Assembly (NCBI RefSeq): GCF_018327685.1
Contig: NZ_BNEL01000003.1
Span: 3,100,001 to 3,164,000 of the forward strand
Reading direction: 5' to 3'
DNA length: 64,000 nucleotides
From: Streptomyces sp. TS71-3
GTDB lineage: Bacteria; Actinomycetota; Actinomycetes; Streptomycetales; Streptomycetaceae
Positions 32,605-45,189 of this stretch are shown piece after piece (the first letter of the stretch is position 1; every line of letters begins with the position of its first letter). Under the pieces are notes generated by a model. That model saw only the letters and a program-made list of their open reading frames with translations, was not told where the DNA came from and did not search any database. Both the position numbers and the translations under genes were made by a program.

Positions 32605-34325
32605 CCGACGCGATCACCATCGAGATCATCCGGCACGCGCTGCTGTCCGCGGCCGAGGAGGTCGCCCGCAACCTGTGCCGCACCGCCTACAACACGGTCG
32701 TGTACGAGATCCACGACTACGGCATCGGCATCCACGACGCGGCCGGCGACGTCGTCGCCGACGCCCCCGGCATCGCCGTCTTCACCCGCGGCAACGACCA
32801 CGGCATCAAGAAGGCGGTCGAGTTCCTCGGCGCCGGCGCCATGGAACCCGGTGACGTGTTCATCCTGAACTACCCCTACTGGGCCTGCGCGCACACCCTG
32901 GACCCGCTGGTCTTCGCGCCGATCCACGTCGGGGACGAGCTGGTCGGCTTCGCCTCCTGCCGCGTGCACGTGCTGGACCTGAACCAGAAGGACCCCGGCT
33001 ACGTCCTGGACTCCACCGACAGTTCCCAGGAGGGCCTGGTGCTGCCCGCCGTCAGGCTCTACCGGCGCGGCGAGCAGAACACCGACGTCTTCAACATCAT
33101 CCGCTTCAACTCCCGCCTGCCCGAGCGCACCATCGGCGACATCCAGGCGCAGGTCTCCGCGTGCGTCACCGGCGTGCGGCGCACCCAGGACATCGCCGCC
33201 AAGCACGGTCGCGAGAACCTGACCGGCGCCATGCGGGCGATCAACGAGCACGGCGCGGCGCTGGCCAGGCTCGGCCTCGCCAAGCTGCCCAAGGGCACCT
33301 GGAGCGCGACCGACTTCGTCGACAGCGACGGCGTCGACACCGACCGGCTCGTCGAGCTGCGCGCCACCGTGACCATCACCGACGACGAGATGACCGTCGA
33401 CTGGACGGGCAGCGCCCGCGACGTGCGCGGCCCGATCAACCTCCCCGTCGGCCAGACCCACGCCCTGTCCAGCCTGATCTTCAAGGCGCTGACCACGCCG
33501 GACACGCCGGTGGTCGCGGGCAACTTCGCCCCGCTGCGGGTGATCACCGAACCGGGCAGCGTGATGCACGCGGTGCCGCCGATGCCGACGTTCACGCTGT
33601 GGACGGGGCTGCTGGCCGGCGAGGTCGTCCTCAAGGCGCTCGCCAAGGGCATGCCCGACCTGGTGCCCGCCTGCTCGGGCGGCGACGTCTGCTCGATGAT
33701 GGGCCTCGGCGTCAACCCGCGCACCGGCGAGCCCTGGCTGGAGGCGACCAACGAGGCCGTCGGCTTCGGCGCGACCGCCACCGCGGACGGCGAGGACGGC
33801 ATCATGCACCTGTCCGAGCCCGGCTGCCGCAACAACCCGGTCGAGGTGCTGGAGACCAAGTCCCCGATGGTCATCGAGTCGTACGGCTACCGGCCCGACA
33901 CCGGGGGAGCGGGCCGGCACCGCGGCGGTTGCGGGGTCAGCCGGGTCTACCGCTTCACCGCGCCCTCGACCGGCATCTGCCTGGTCTACAAGACCAGGAC
34001 CCGCCCCTGGTCCATCGCGGGTGGCGGCGAGGGGGTCCCGAACCGCATCGTCATCAACGGCGGCACCGAGCGCGAGCGCGTCCAGGGCGGCAGCTACAAC
34101 CGCCTGGAGGCCGGCGAGGTGCTCGCCAACGAGACCGGCGGGGGAGGCGGCTTCGGCGACCCCTTCGAGCGCCAGCCCCAGCGCGTGGCCGACGACGTCA
34201 GGAACGGCTTCGTGTCGGTGGCGGCGGCCGCGCGGGAGTACGGGGTCGAGGTCGACCCCGAGGACTTCGCCGTCGACGAGGACAGGACTGCCGACCTGCG
34301 GGCCGCCGCCCGTACACCCGGGTGA
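32601..34325 (+). CDS. hyuB: Hydantoinase B/oxoprolinase-type subunit, HyuB-like
   Basis: 574-aa subunit that pairs with HyuA. It begins with IEIIRHALLSAAEEVARNLCRTAYN and has the family motifs RGNDHGI, VFILNYPYWACAHTLDP, the Ala-Gly-rich TETGGGGGFGDPFER tail signature, and the RGGCGVSRVY block. Length is usual for this group (550-600). The start overlaps hyuA by four bases. HyuA and HyuB together form an alpha-beta complex in N-methylhydantoinase and acetophenone carboxylase; here the downstream amidohydrolase would open or process the product. Confidence 0.9.
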   Translation: MTDAITIEIIRHALLSAAEEVARNLCRTAYNTVVYEIHDYGIGIHDAAGDVVADAPGIAVFTRGNDHGIKKAVEFLGAGAMEPGDVFILNYPYWACAHTLDPLVFAPIHVGDELVGFASCRVHVLDLNQKDPGYVLDSTDSSQEGLVLPAVRLYRRGEQNTDVFNIIRFNSRLPERTIGDIQAQVSACVTGVRRTQDIAAKHGRENLTGAMRAINEHGAALARLGLAKLPKGTWSATDFVDSDGVDTDRLVELRATVTITDDEMTVDWTGSARDVRGPINLPVGQTHALSSLIFKALTTPDTPVVAGNFAPLRVITEPGSVMHAVPPMPTFTLWTGLLAGEVVLKALAKGMPDLVPACSGGDVCSMMGLGVNPRTGEPWLEATNEAVGFGATATADGEDGIMHLSEPGCRNNPVEVLETKSPMVIESYGYRPDTGGAGRHRGGCGVSRVYRFTAPSTGICLVYKTRTRPWSIAGGGEGVPNRIVINGGTERERVQGGSYNRLEAGEVLANETGGGGGFGDPFERQPQRVADDVRNGFVSVAAAAREYGVEVDPEDFAVDEDRTADLRAAARTPG

Positions 34326-34368
34326 GACCGCCCGGATCCCGCCCGCCCCACCTCCCAGGGAGACGCTC

Positions 34369-35589
34369 GTGCCCGGAAATCTGACGATCGAGAACGCGCT
34401 GGTCTTCGACGGCCACTCCGCGGAGCTCACCGAGGCCTCACTGCGCATCGCGGACGGCATCGTCGAGGAGATCGGCGAGGGGGTCGCGCGGGGCGGGCAC
34501 GTCATCGACGCCCGGGGCAGGACCCTGATCCCCGGCCTGATCGACGCGCACTTCCACGCCTACGGCATCTCGCTGCTGGGCCTGGAGTTCCAGGCCGGCC
34601 CGGCGAGCTACCTCGCCCTGGCGGGTGCCCGCCGGCTGGAGAGGGCGCTCGGCCGCGGCTTCACGACCGTGCGCGACGTCGCCGGCGGCGACATCGGCCT
34701 GGCACGGGCGATCGACGCCGGGCTGCTGCGGGCGCCCCGCTACCTGTACACCGGGCCCGCGCTGAGCCAGACCGGCGGGCACGGCGACGCACGTCCCGCG
34801 GAACTGGACATCTGCCTGCACGGCGGGCACATGAACGAGGTCGTCGACGGGGTGGAGCCGCTGCGCCGGGCCGTACGCGAACGGTTCCGCACCGGAGCCC
34901 ACGCCATCAAGATCATGACCTCCGGCGGGGTCGTCTCCCCGACGGACCCGCTGCGGCCCGCGCAGTACTCGGCCGAGGAGGTCGCGGCCGTCACCGACGA
35001 GGCCGCGCGGCGCGGCAGCTATGTGGCCGCCCACGCCTACTCGCCCGAGGCGATCCGGCACTCCGTGCTGAACGGGGTGCGCTCCATCGAGCACGGCAAC
35101 CTCCTCGACGAGCCGACCGCTGCCCTGCTGGCCGAGCACGAGGCCTTCCTCGTCCCGACGCTCGCCGCCTACGACGCGATGGACCGGCGCGGCGAGGAGG
35201 TCGGCCTGCCCGCGGTGGGCCGCGCGAAGAACCGCGAGGTGCTGGACGCCGGGCGGGTGGCCGTCGAGCGGGCGCACGCCGCCCGCGTGCCCGTCGGCTT
35301 CGGAACCGACCTGATGGGAGACCTGGAGGACGACCAGCTGCTCGGCCTGCGCCTGCAGACCGAGGCCGCCGGCATCCTCGCCTGCCTGCGCTCGGCGACC
35401 TCCGTCAACGCCCGGCTGCTGGGCCGCGACGACCTCGGAACCGTCGCCGTGGGTGCCCGCGGGGACCTGCTGCTCCTGGACGGCAACCCCTTCGACGATC
35501 CGGCCGCGCTGTGGGACCACCGCAGGCCGCGCCTGGTCGTCCACGACGGCATCCCCCTCGAACCCGGTGGCCTCCCCGACCCCGCCTGA
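34369..35589 (+). CDS. Metal-dependent amidohydrolase (imidazolonepropionase/dipeptidase-like)
   Basis: 406-aa hydrolase. GTG 34369 follows AGGGAG by six bases and gives an N-terminus typical of the family; an in-frame upstream extension through the hyuB overlap is a shadow. Motifs: PGLIDAHFHAYG (HxH metal ligands near residue 50), the AIKIMTSGG segment with the carboxylated-Lys position, YVAAHAYSPEA and RSIEHGN with metal His, and FGTDLMG with the catalytic Asp. The family has two zinc or one metal ion. It is third in the operon and probably cleaves an amide, or a ring already opened, of the HyuAB substrate. Confidence 0.85.
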   Translation: MPGNLTIENALVFDGHSAELTEASLRIADGIVEEIGEGVARGGHVIDARGRTLIPGLIDAHFHAYGISLLGLEFQAGPASYLALAGARRLERALGRGFTTVRDVAGGDIGLARAIDAGLLRAPRYLYTGPALSQTGGHGDARPAELDICLHGGHMNEVVDGVEPLRRAVRERFRTGAHAIKIMTSGGVVSPTDPLRPAQYSAEEVAAVTDEAARRGSYVAAHAYSPEAIRHSVLNGVRSIEHGNLLDEPTAALLAEHEAFLVPTLAAYDAMDRRGEEVGLPAVGRAKNREVLDAGRVAVERAHAARVPVGFGTDLMGDLEDDQLLGLRLQTEAAGILACLRSATSVNARLLGRDDLGTVAVGARGDLLLLDGNPFDDPAALWDHRRPRLVVHDGIPLEPGGLPDPA

Positions 35590-35684
35590 CGGCCCCGCCC
35601 ACGGCGCGTGCCACCGGTGTCCAGGGCACGGCGGGGCCCGCCGCCCCGCTGCTGCCGGACCCGCACCCCCGGAGGTGAACTGCC

Positions 35685-37052
35685 ATGTCTCCCGACCCGA
35701 TCGGCGCGTCCGGCGCCGGTCACGACCTGTCCTCCGCCGCCCCCGTCGCCGGTGGCCCGCTGCCCGTGGGCCACGCGTTCGCCACCATGAGCCTCACCCG
35801 GGAACACGTCAAAGCCGGAAGTGCGCTGTTCTTCGCCTTCGTCATCGAGGCGTGGGAGATGCTGATCGTCTCCTACGTCTCCTCCTCCATCCGCGCCGAC
35901 TTCCACATCGGCGCCGCCGCCGTCGGACTGCTCCTGTCGTCGATGTACTTCGGCATGATCCCCGGCGCGCTCCTGTGGGGCGCGGTCACCGACCGCATCG
36001 GCCGCAAGATGACCTGCATCTGGAGCCTGGCCGGCTACGGCTTCTGTTGCGCGGCCTCCGCGCTCGCCCCCAACTACTGGAGCTTCTGCGCCGCCCGCTT
36101 CTGCTCGGGATTCGCCCTCGCCGGCATCCTGGTCGCGGTGTTCGTGTACTTCGAGGAACTGCTGCCGGTGCGCCACCGCGGCCGCGCCACGGTCTTCCTC
36201 GCGGGCGGCTGGCCGATCGGCACCCTGATCGCCGTCGGCGTCACCGCGGGCGTGGTGAACACCCTGGGCTGGCGCGCGGTGATCCTGATCAGCGCGCTGT
36301 CCGGTCTGTGGGCGCTGCTGATCTGGCGATGGGTGCCGGAATCCCCGTACTGGCTGGTCACCAAGGGGCGGCAGGCCGAGGCACGCGCCGCCATCGAGCG
36401 GCTCTCACGCGGCCAGGTGGACACGACCCGCGAGCTGTACGTGCCGGTGGGCCCCCGCTCCAGCGCCCGGGCGCTGTTCCAGGGCAGGGCCACGAAGATC
36501 ACGCTGTTGCAGGTGGTCGTCAACTTCGCGCTGTCCTGGGGCTACTGGGGCCTTCAGACGTGGCTGCCGAACCTGCTCGCCGACCGGGGGCTGTCGCTGC
36601 CCGCGAGCTATCTGTTCATCACCGTCTCGGCGTTGAGCATGATCCCGGGCTACCTCAGCGCTGCCTGGCTGACCGCGCGCTACGGCCGGCGGCGCATCTA
36701 CCTGAGCTATGTCTTCCTGGGCACCGCCGGCGGGCTGCTGTTCGCGTTCGCCCCCTCGATGGCGTTCCTCTACGCCGGGAACGTCATGATGTCGATCTTC
36801 GCCCAGGGCTCCTGGGGCGTCTGGGACACCTGGATGGCCGAGGTGTACGAGACGCACAACCGCGGCCGCGGCTACAGCCTCGGCATCGCCGCCCAGCGCG
36901 TCGCCAACGCCATCGCGCCCGGTGTCATCGGGCTCTTCGTCTCCTACGCGTTCGGGTTCACCAGCACGGTGGCGTTCATCGAGGCGTTCTTCGTCGTCGC
37001 CCTCGTGCTGGCCCTGCCACTGCCGGAGACGGAGGGCGAGGAGCTGACCTGA
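35685..37052 (+). CDS. MFS transporter (sugar-porter/aromatic-acid-type)
   Basis: 455-aa transporter with 12 predicted helices. ATG 35685 follows GGAGG about 6 bases upstream. The loop 2-3 motif GAVTDRIGRKM (family: GxxxDRxGR[K/R]) and the loop 8-9 motif WLTARYGRRRIYL are clear; ARFCSGFALAG and WVPESPYWLVTKGR (PESPRWL type) are sugar-porter/SV2-like. It would import the cyclic amide or its product for the upstream HyuAB-amidohydrolase set. About 95 bases separate it from the amidohydrolase gene, so it is probably in the same operon. Confidence 0.88.
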   Translation: MSPDPIGASGAGHDLSSAAPVAGGPLPVGHAFATMSLTREHVKAGSALFFAFVIEAWEMLIVSYVSSSIRADFHIGAAAVGLLLSSMYFGMIPGALLWGAVTDRIGRKMTCIWSLAGYGFCCAASALAPNYWSFCAARFCSGFALAGILVAVFVYFEELLPVRHRGRATVFLAGGWPIGTLIAVGVTAGVVNTLGWRAVILISALSGLWALLIWRWVPESPYWLVTKGRQAEARAAIERLSRGQVDTTRELYVPVGPRSSARALFQGRATKITLLQVVVNFALSWGYWGLQTWLPNLLADRGLSLPASYLFITVSALSMIPGYLSAAWLTARYGRRRIYLSYVFLGTAGGLLFAFAPSMAFLYAGNVMMSIFAQGSWGVWDTWMAEVYETHNRGRGYSLGIAAQRVANAIAPGVIGLFVSYAFGFTSTVAFIEAFFVVALVLALPLPETEGEELT

Positions 37053-37142
37053 CCGTCCCGGGCACGCGGCTCGCTGTAGAGTGTGGAAATCGCCCTTGAC
37101 CTGCAAAAGTGCGGGCAGGGAGCCTGATTCGGGAGTATCTCG

Positions 37143-37565
37143 ATGCTGCGTACCATGTTCAAGTCCAAGATCCACCGTGCCACCGTCACCCAGGCCGATC
37201 TCCACTACGTCGGCTCCGTGACCATCGACGCCGACCTGCTGGACGCCGCCGACCTGCTGCCGGGCGAGCTGGTCCACATCGTCGACATCACCAACGGCGC
37301 ACGCCTGGAGACCTACGTCATCGAGGGCGAGCGGGGCTCCGGTGTGATCGGCATCAACGGCGCCGCGGCGCACCTGGTGCACCCCGGCGACCTGGTGATC
37401 GTCATCAGCTATGCGCAGGTCGACGACGCCGAGGCGCGTGCGCTGCGTCCCCGTGTCGTCCATGTGGACCGCGCGAACCGCATCGTCGCCACGGGCGCCG
37501 ATCCCTCCGAGCCCGTGCCGGGCGGCGAGGTGGTGCGCGGCCCGGGGGCCGTGGCCAGGGCGTGA
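37143..37565 (+). CDS. panD: Aspartate 1-decarboxylase precursor
   Basis: 140-aa pyruvoyl enzyme making beta-alanine for pantothenate and coenzyme A. It begins [20 protein letters not shown]. Gly24-Ser25 (HYVGSVT) is the self-cleavage site whose Ser becomes the pyruvoyl group. Later conserved motifs are [19 protein letters not shown] and [11 protein letters not shown]. Length is usual. It starts 90 bases after the MFS gene, so it may be part of that transcript or a separate unit. A role in beta-alanine supply rather than hydantoin catabolism is the default. Confidence 0.97.
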   Translation: MLRTMFKSKIHRATVTQADLHYVGSVTIDADLLDAADLLPGELVHIVDITNGARLETYVIEGERGSGVIGINGAAAHLVHPGDLVIVISYAQVDDAEARALRPRVVHVDRANRIVATGADPSEPVPGGEVVRGPGAVARA

Positions 37566-37732
37566 GCACTCCACCCGGGCGCGGAGTATGCACCCTTCCG
37601 CGTCCGGGCGCACGCTGAGCGGCGCCGAACATGAGTGGGCGGGTACGCGCCGGGTACGCGAGGGTCGAGTCCAGAAGCAGCCGCGTCCGGACCGCAGACA
37701 GAGGCGTCCGGACAACCGGCCCGGAGGCCGAC

Positions 37733-37933
37733 ATGACCTTTCCGTTCCCCGACCCCGTCCCTCCGACCCCCACGCCCGGGCCCGACCGCCCAGGGCCGCC
37801 GCGGCCCCCGGACCCGATGCCGCCCGACCCGACGCCGGCCCCGGGTCCCCGGCCGATGCCGGAGCCGTCGCCGGTTCCGAAGCCGCCCGGGCCCGAACCC
37901 ACGCCGGAGCCCGAGCCGGGGCCCGTGTCCTGA
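37733..37933 (+). CDS. Small proline-rich protein
   Basis: 66 aa, about half proline (FPFPDPVPPTPTPGPD and repeats of PxPxP, with Glu and Asp between). ATG 37733 follows GGAGG. No signal or domain; the composition suggests an extended, disordered peptide. Reading frame, ribosome site and codon bias support it. A longer start at 37631 is open but lacks a ribosome site. Function unknown. Confidence 0.5.
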   Translation: MTFPFPDPVPPTPTPGPDRPGPPRPPDPMPPDPTPAPGPRPMPEPSPVPKPPGPEPTPEPEPGPVS

Positions 37934-38256
37934 CACCGGAGCACCGGCGCGTGGGCGGTCGCACGCGCAGCTCCCCGCGCCCCTTTCATCGGCGCTCGGC
38001 GCCCGGTCAGGGGCGCGAGACGGGGATGCCTTCCACGCCGTCAAGGCAGCGGGCGAGCGACCCGCCACAGCGCGTCCCCTCCCGGCCGGCCACCGGCCGG
38101 GAGGGGCGTTCTCCGCCATAACCGGGCCGTCGCGGACACGCCGTGTTCACCGGCGCCCGGAAGGCGCGGGCCGGCCGGCGGCGCCGGGTGCCCCGCCGCG
38201 GCCGCGCAGCCACCGGCCCGTGAGTGGTCGGACGACGGTCCGACGCGACCGTCCCG
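37934..38256. other. Convergent intergenic region with terminator
   Basis: About 320 bases with no gene between the proline-rich protein and gnd, apart from the terminator at 38076-38106. Confidence 0.5.
38076..38106. terminator. Bidirectional hairpin terminator
   Basis: Perfect 14-bp stem CCCCTCCCGGCCGG/CCGGCCGGGAGGGG (38076-38089 with 38093-38106) and a 3-base loop, about 150 bases past the end of gnd. Confidence 0.75.
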
Positions 38257-39696
38257 CTACGCCTCGACCTCCGAGCGGTCACCGGCCCAGAGGGTGTGGA
38301 AGGTGCCCTCCCCGTCAGTGCGCTTGTAGGTGTGCGCACCGAAGTAGTCCCGCTGCGCCTGGGTGAGCGCGGCGGGCAGGCGGTCGGCGCGCAGCGCGTC
38401 GTAGTAGGCGAGCGCCGCGGAGAAACCGGGTGTCGGCACCCCCTGCTGGACCGCCGCCGCCAGCACCGCGCGCCAGTCGTCCTGCGCCGCCGCGATCTCG
38501 TCCGCGAAGCCCTTGTCGGAGAGCAGGCTCGGCAGGTCGGGGCGGGCGTCGAAGGCGCTGCGGATCCGGTCGAGGAACGCCGCGCGGATGATGCAGCCGG
38601 CGCGCCAGATGGCCGCCACCGAGCCCTCGTCGATGTTCCAGTCGTACTCCTCGCTCCCCGAGGCGACCAGGTGGAAGCCCTGCGTGTACGAGACGATCTT
38701 CGACGCGTACAGCGCCTGCTCCACCTGGTCCGCGAAGGCCGCCGCGTCCTTCTCGCTCATGGGCCGCGCCGTCGGGCCGGCCAGGTGCCGGGAGGCGTCG
38801 CGCAGCGCCCCGTGGCCCGAGAGCGAGCGCGCGAAGACGGCCTCGGCGATGCCGGACACCGGCACGCCCAGGTCCAGCGCGACCTGCACCGTCCAGCGGC
38901 CGGTGCCCTTCTGCTCGGCCTGGTCGAGCACCACGTCCACGAACGGGGACCCGGTACGGGCGTCGGTCTGCGACAGCACCTCGGCCGTGATCTCGATCAG
39001 GTACGAGTCGAGCCGGCCGGTGTTCCAGGTGCGGAAGATGTCGACGATCTGCGCGGGCGTGTAGCCGGCGACGCTGCGCAGCAGCTGGTAGGCCTCGCCG
39101 ATGAGCTGCATGTCCGCGTACTCGATGCCGTTGTGGACCATCTTGACGAAGTGCCCGGCGCCGTCCGGGCCGACGTGGGTCACGCAGGGCGAGCCGTCCG
39201 GGGCCTTCGCCGAGATCTTCTCCAGCATCGGGCCGAGCGAGGCGTACGACTCAGGGGAGCCGCCGGGCATGATGCTCGGCCCGTGCAGCGCGCCCTCCTC
39301 GCCGCCGGAGATCCCGGTGCCGACGAAGTGGATGCCCCGTTCACGCAGCTCGTGCTCCCGGCGCCGGGTGTCCTCGAAGTGCGCGTTGCCGCCGTCGATG
39401 ATCATGTCGCCCGGTTCCAGGAGCGGTGCGAACTCCTGGATCACCGCGTCGGTGGGCGCACCGGCCTTCACCATGATCATCACGCGGCGGGGGCGCTCCA
39501 GCGCGGCGACGAGCTCCTCCGGGGTCTCGGCCGGTACGAAGGTGCCCTCGTCGCCGAATTCCTCCACCAGCGCACGCATCTTGGACGCGGTGCGGTTGTG
39601 GACGGCGACCGTATAGCCGTTGCGGGCGAAGTTCCGGGCGAGGTTGCGCCCCATGACCGCAAGCCCCGTTACGCCGATCTGGGCCGAACTGCTCAT
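38257..39696 (-). CDS. gnd: 6-phosphogluconate dehydrogenase (decarboxylating)
   Basis: 479-aa NADP enzyme of the oxidative pentose phosphate pathway, 6-phosphogluconate to ribulose 5-phosphate. ATG 39696 follows CAGGAG. Motifs: GLAVMGRNLARNFARNGYTVAVHNRT (Rossmann, residues 9-34), IIDGGNAHFEDTRRR, the substrate signature GTGISGGEEGALHGPSIMPGG, HFVKMVHNGIEYADMQL with the catalytic Lys, and WRAGCIIRA. Length is that of the long bacterial type. The 363-base region upstream is shared with the divergent rpf-like gene. The window shows no neighbouring pentose-phosphate genes. Confidence 0.97.
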   Translation of the reverse strand: MSSSAQIGVTGLAVMGRNLARNFARNGYTVAVHNRTASKMRALVEEFGDEGTFVPAETPEELVAALERPRRVMIMVKAGAPTDAVIQEFAPLLEPGDMIIDGGNAHFEDTRRREHELRERGIHFVGTGISGGEEGALHGPSIMPGGSPESYASLGPMLEKISAKAPDGSPCVTHVGPDGAGHFVKMVHNGIEYADMQLIGEAYQLLRSVAGYTPAQIVDIFRTWNTGRLDSYLIEITAEVLSQTDARTGSPFVDVVLDQAEQKGTGRWTVQVALDLGVPVSGIAEAVFARSLSGHGALRDASRHLAGPTARPMSEKDAAAFADQVEQALYASKIVSYTQGFHLVASGSEEYDWNIDEGSVAAIWRAGCIIRAAFLDRIRSAFDARPDLPSLLSDKGFADEIAAAQDDWRAVLAAAVQQGVPTPGFSAALAYYDALRADRLPAALTQAQRDYFGAHTYKRTDGEGTFHTLWAGDRSEVEA

Positions 39697-39719
39697 ATGC
39701 CAAACTCCTGGATCAGTTA

Positions 39720-42730
<3,011 letters not shown>

Positions 42731-43142
42731 GACGCGCACCTCGCGGGTCCGGGCGTGCGGTGGTCAGGGCGCGGCGCTGCGCGGTCCGGTCGGTGGTGTG
42801 TCCCGTCGGGGTCCATACCTTCCACGATGCCTCGCAATACGGTTCGCGTCGTCGTCCCTGAGCACGCATTGGGTCCTACTGCCAACGGAGTACAACAGGA
42901 GTCACTGTCATCCCCCGGACTGGCGACCGTGGGGGGACGCCGTCGGTGCAAGGCCGCGGAAGCGGCAGGTATTCCCGCCTGCGGTTTGGCATGGCACGCG
43001 GTGCCTGACGTAGAGTCCCGCTTCTGGAGCGCCCGTTTACGGCCGTTTCCGAGGGCACCCGGCCGGCCGGTCGCACCGCGTGCGCCGCCGGCCGGGTAGG
43101 CGCCCGGACAGTTCGAGCGGACGAAGGGGCCAGACGGCGGCG
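42731..43142. promoter_or_regulatory. Divergent promoter region (EamA-like / zinc-ribbon SDR)
   Basis: 412 bases with no gene. A TTGGCA (42986-42991) and TAGAGT (43011-43016) with 19-base spacing could be a weak sigma-70-like promoter reading toward the SDR gene. Confidence 0.4.
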
Positions 43143-44777
43143 ATGACGGTGACAGACGACGGACCGGTGCAGCGGCCCGGCAGGGCTGCCGAACGCCCCA
43201 CGCATGCCCCGAGGACGCCGGGAGCGGGCTCCGCGGAGGCGGGGGAGCCCGGCGGCCCGGCGATGGACTCGGGCCCCGGTGGGCCCGGCCCCGAGGCTCA
43301 CAGGCGCGGATCCGCACAGCCCGACGGGCAGGCCCGCCAGTACGGCCCCGGGATCGACCCCGAGCGGCTCGCCACAACCCTGAGCGTGCTCGCGGAACTG
43401 GACACCCTCGACGTCGACCACCCCGACGCGATCACCGTCCGCCGCGCCACCTCCGGGCTCTACCGCACGGTCAAGCAGCGCCGCCGCCAGGAGCGGCGGG
43501 CCGCCAAGACCGCCCATGACAGGGCCGTCACCGAGGCGACCGCCACCGGCTCCGCCGAGCGGATCGACGACGAGACGCGGGGCGTGCTGCCCTCCTCGGC
43601 CACCCGCGGCGAGGTCGCCGGCGTCCTGCGGCGGCCCAGGTCCTGCTACGTCTGCAAGACCCGCTACGTCGAAGTCGACGCGTTCTACCACCAGCTCTGC
43701 CCGGACTGCGCCGCCGAGAACCGCGCCCGCCGCGACGCCCGCACCGACCTCACGGGCAAGCGGGCCCTGCTCACCGGCGGCCGGGCCAAGATCGGCATGT
43801 ACATCGCGCTGCGGCTGCTGCGCGACGGCGCCCACACCACGATCACCACCCGGTTCCCCAATGACGCGATACGGCGCTTCAAGGCGATGCCCGACAGCGA
43901 CGAGTGGATCCACCGGCTGAAGATCGTCGGCATCGACCTGCGCGACCCGGCCCAGGTGGTGGCCCTCGCCGACTCGGTCGCCGCCGCGGGTCCCCTGGAC
44001 GTGCTGATCAACAACGCCGCCCAGACCGTGCGCCGCTCCCGGGGCGCGTACAGCGAGCTGGAGGCCGCCGAGTCCGCACCTCTGCCCGCGGGGGCGCTGC
44101 CCGCGGCCGAGGTGATCGGCTCCTTCGGCTCCGGGGCCGTGGCGGCGCTGCCGGCGCCCCGGCGCAGCGGCCTGAGCGCCCAGGAGATCACCGAGCTGGC
44201 GCTGGTCTCGGGCTCCGCGACGCCCGCGAGGATCGCGGCGGGCACGGCCGTCGACGCGGGCGGGCTCGTCCCCGACCTGCACGACCACAACAGCTGGGTG
44301 CAGGCCGTCCAGGACGTGGATCCGGTCGAGCTGCTGGAGGTGCAGCTCTGCAACTCCACCGCGCCGTTCATCCTCATCAGCAGGCTGCGCGCGGCCATGG
44401 CGGCGGCCGTCGCGGCGGGCGCCCGGCGCGCCTACGTCGTGAACGTCTCCGCGATGGAGGGCGTCTTCGGGCGCGGCTACAAGGGCGCGGGGCACCCGCA
44501 CACCAACATGGCCAAGGCCGCCCTGAACATGCTGACCAGGACCAGCGCCCAGGAGATGTTCCAGGCCGACCGCATCCTGATGACGGCGGTGGACACCGGC
44601 TGGATCACCGACGAGCGGCCGCACCCGGACAAGATGCGCCTCGCCGAGGAGGGCTTCCACGCCCCCCTGGACCTGATCGACGGCGCGGCACGCGTCTATG
44701 ATCCGGTCGTGCGCGGGGAGGGCGGCGAGGACGTGTACGGCGTCTTCCTCAAGGACTACGCCCCGCGTCCCTGGTAG
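43143..44777 (+). CDS. Zinc-ribbon SDR-like protein lacking the catalytic Tyr
   Basis: 544 aa. ATG 43143. Residues 1-90 are disordered, Pro/Gly-rich. Residues 155-200 hold a zinc-ribbon-like CYVC...LCPDC set. From about 205 on is a Rossmann/SDR fold with LTGGRAKIGMYIALRLL (GGxxxIG) and VLINNAAQT. A long insert (about 300-400) separates this from VNVSAMEG and HTNMAKAALNML. In SDRs the Tyr of YxxxK is catalytic; here the position is Thr454 with Lys458 kept. The fold is therefore SDR but the usual acid/base is missing, so it may be a modified enzyme or a binding protein. A 60-aa peptide and a flavodoxin gene follow downstream. I do not recognise the function. Confidence 0.75.
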   Translation: MTVTDDGPVQRPGRAAERPTHAPRTPGAGSAEAGEPGGPAMDSGPGGPGPEAHRRGSAQPDGQARQYGPGIDPERLATTLSVLAELDTLDVDHPDAITVRRATSGLYRTVKQRRRQERRAAKTAHDRAVTEATATGSAERIDDETRGVLPSSATRGEVAGVLRRPRSCYVCKTRYVEVDAFYHQLCPDCAAENRARRDARTDLTGKRALLTGGRAKIGMYIALRLLRDGAHTTITTRFPNDAIRRFKAMPDSDEWIHRLKIVGIDLRDPAQVVALADSVAAAGPLDVLINNAAQTVRRSRGAYSELEAAESAPLPAGALPAAEVIGSFGSGAVAALPAPRRSGLSAQEITELALVSGSATPARIAAGTAVDAGGLVPDLHDHNSWVQAVQDVDPVELLEVQLCNSTAPFILISRLRAAMAAAVAAGARRAYVVNVSAMEGVFGRGYKGAGHPHTNMAKAALNMLTRTSAQEMFQADRILMTAVDTGWITDERPHPDKMRLAEEGFHAPLDLIDGAARVYDPVVRGEGGEDVYGVFLKDYAPRPW

Positions 44778-45189
44778 CCGTCACCCGGACAGAGCAGCGC
44801 GCCGGGCTCCGCGCGGGCCCGACTCGCCCTGCGCGCTGGGGACTCGGCGGACGGGTGCGCCCCGTTCGGGCTGCGCGCGTCCGTTCGGCGGAGGATCATG
44901 GCCGAATGGAAGCGGATGGCCGCGGACAAATAGCCTTATTTTTCTTCCCGATCGAGCGGATGTCCGCTCACATGGTTACTCTGGAGCGGACGGACGGTTC
45001 TGGGAACCACATCCATATCCATGGTCCGTCCAGGGAAGGGCCGGCCACCACCGCCCCGCTCCCCAGCGAACTGTCGGCGCCACCGCGTCCCGGCTGCCCT
45101 TGTCCCAAGCCCCACCGGGCGTCAGGCGCCCGGTCGCCGGACCGGGCGGAACCTGCCCCGAGGGTTACCCGACACAGAAGGAGTGCGCG
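44778..45189 (+). promoter_or_regulatory. Leader region with an 11-codon ORF and inverted repeats
   Basis: 412 bases before the small peptide gene. GGAGG (44890-44894) precedes an ATG at 44898 that opens an 11-residue ORF (MAEWKRMAADK, TAG at 44931). Then come a dyad GAGCGGA-tg-TCCGCTC (44954-44969) and a repeated GAGCGGA (44984). A short AT-rich stretch (44926-44950) is unusual for this GC-rich DNA. It could be an upstream leader with regulatory dyads. Confidence 0.45.
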
